DNA of 64,000 nt from Epiperipatus broadwayi (lineage: Eukaryota; Onychophora; Udeonychophora; Euonychophora; Peripatidae): positions 2,720,843-2,784,842 of the forward strand of contig JAQFVV010000141.1 of assembly GCA_028023455.1 (NCBI GenBank). Direction: 5' to 3'. Of the stretch, positions 62,978 through 64,000 are shown one piece after another. The position numbers and the translations under genes were made by a program. The first letter of the stretch is position 1, and each line of letters starts with the position of its first letter. The notes beneath the pieces are model-generated. The model was not told where the DNA came from, did not search any database, and saw only the letters and a program-made list of their open reading frames with translations.

Positions 62978-63065
62978 AATAGAAAGTAGAAATGACTTGC
63001 ATCCATCAGATATGGATGCTCAAATATGCCAAAAAGAAGTGGAAAGATTAAAGAATCATTTAAGA
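62978..63065 (+). CDS. Candidate internal exon 2 of an unrecognised gene (88 nt)
   Basis: Acceptor CCCTTTATATAACTGTAG; donor AGA|GTGAAT. It completes an Arg codon from exon 1 and reads IESRNDLHPSDMDAQICQ then KEVERLKNHLR, ending in phase 0. The C-terminal half looks helical and charged, as in a short coiled coil. An alternative reading without splicing runs into the stop at 63093-63095. Confidence 0.38.
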
Positions 63066-63613
63066 GTGAATTTATTATTTTTATGGTTAAATTGAAATGT
63101 ATTTAGTGGCTATGCAAAAAGAAATTGTTTATGTTATATGTTGTATTGTAAGGGATTGAGAGAACTCTCCATTAATTTTTTGAGTATTTGTCATGAGTGG
63201 ATTATATTTTCCAGATTAAGTAGTTATATTTTATGATAATTATATTATGTGAAGTAAAGCAGTGTATTTCCCTTGATTTTCAGTGATGAAACCAGGTCCA
63301 CACCAGCATTTAAGACTCAGAATTAGGCTAGGGAGTCATTGTGTTTTATTTAAAGGATTAGAGTTAAGAAAGACTTTCATCCCTCATGTATTTATGTGGA
63401 ATGCTTTCCCATCATTTATCCACAGCCAAGTGTAAGATAGTTTGCTGATAAGAAAATAAAATAAAAGTAAAATTGATTTTTCACACAGAACAGCTGAAGT
63501 AGAATTAGTGTTAAAGCTTGTTTGGCCATGGCTTCATCTGTATTATGATATTTTATTTCTTGGTTTTATAAGTAAATGGATTGTATTTAGCTACATTAAT
63601 TATTTTATAACAG

Positions 63614-63658
63614 GTAGCACGATTCAGACGCATGCATAGAATATTGTCAATTCAGAAG
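63614..63658 (+). CDS. Candidate internal exon 3 of an unrecognised gene (45 nt)
   Basis: Acceptor TATTTTATAACAG and donor AAG|GTATAG enclose 15 complete codons in phase 0: VARFRRMHRILSIQK. The sequence (CACGATTCAGACGCATGC) is GC-rich for this window. It joins exon 2 in frame, giving KNHLR followed by VARFRRMHR. I do not recognise the family. The next exon would lie beyond the window. Confidence 0.4.
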
Positions 63659-64000
63659 GTATAGAAAAAATCCATCATTAATGTGTTATTTTAATAATTG
63701 TCTCAATTCATATCATATTAATTAATTTAGTTTGTATACCATCAACTCACAGAATATTTCATCCTCATTTTGAATGAAAGTATAGCCATATAATAAAATT
63801 ATTCATTTCATGTGTGAAGGATAGCTTGACCTCTTACTCATAGATTTAACCCTCTCTCATATTATTTTGATGTGCATTTGAAGTAAAAGTGCCAAGAACT
63901 TTAGTTTCACATTTTATGATTTTAGTGCCATTGTTTAAGAGAGGTTTCTTTTTTCATAAGCATATCAGACATCATTGATAACATGAGGGTATTGAAAATA
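63659..64000. other. Probable intron or intergenic DNA
   Basis: Starts with the donor after candidate exon 3; no further exon is evident to the window end. Confidence 0.4.

Overview
The window is a very AT-rich, gene-poor stretch of animal nuclear DNA, by eye about three quarters A+T. Nothing looks prokaryotic. The coding traces are animal retroelement proteins (RTE-type LINE, Penelope-like GIY-YIG, an LTR-retrotransposon gag), one rhodopsin-class receptor and a few short exon-like pieces with splice sites. A degenerate TTAGGG array (27.98-28.09 kb) fits the ancestral metazoan telomere repeat and argues mildly against an insect (TTAGG). I cannot name the phylum; a mollusc, a cnidarian or another non-insect invertebrate is possible.

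Layout. 0-1.3 kb: two RTE fragments. 2.5-9.5 kb: three short non-autonomous DNA transposons with Tigger/pogo-like ends and TA duplications, two carrying nested hairpins. 8.1-10.7 kb: inverted and fold-back repeats, a tRNA-like SINE head and a decayed relative of the 54-kb ribozyme repeat. 10.84-18.89 kb: a tandem LTR-internal-LTR-internal-LTR array with 2.2-kb LTR-like units and no coding capacity, sitting in an AT microsatellite. 18.9-19.85 kb: a GATA microsatellite, then a Penelope-like 3' end with a broken GIY-YIG gene between 91-bp inverted repeats. 20.7-22.6 kb: three tRNA-derived SINE heads and a possible terminal exon. 28 kb: interstitial telomeric repeats. 30.7-31.6 kb: a melatonin/Tre1-like GPCR with NRY motif, open except for one frameshift at a T run. 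32.3-32.9 kb: an RTE 3' end. 35.5-58 kb: long non-coding blocks whose edges repeatedly read (AT)n-TGTnnC, a perfect 41-bp-arm hairpin, a Penelope fragment and a decayed gag. 53.4-54.65 kb: a head-to-head multimer of a 466-bp repeat whose units carry a hammerhead-like motif, flanked by a 13-bp target-site duplication. 44.6-46.4 and 58.2-60.2 kb: two copies of a ~2-kb repeat. 62.6-63.7 kb: three phase-compatible candidate exons of an unrecognised plus-strand gene.

The host genes do not form a shared pathway. The most notable object is the 54-kb element, which has the architecture of an animal retrozyme-like retroelement: tandem small units, hammerhead-like core and TSD. Penelope-like fragments, the family proposed to mobilise such elements, occur in the same window. 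Activity cannot be judged from sequence alone.
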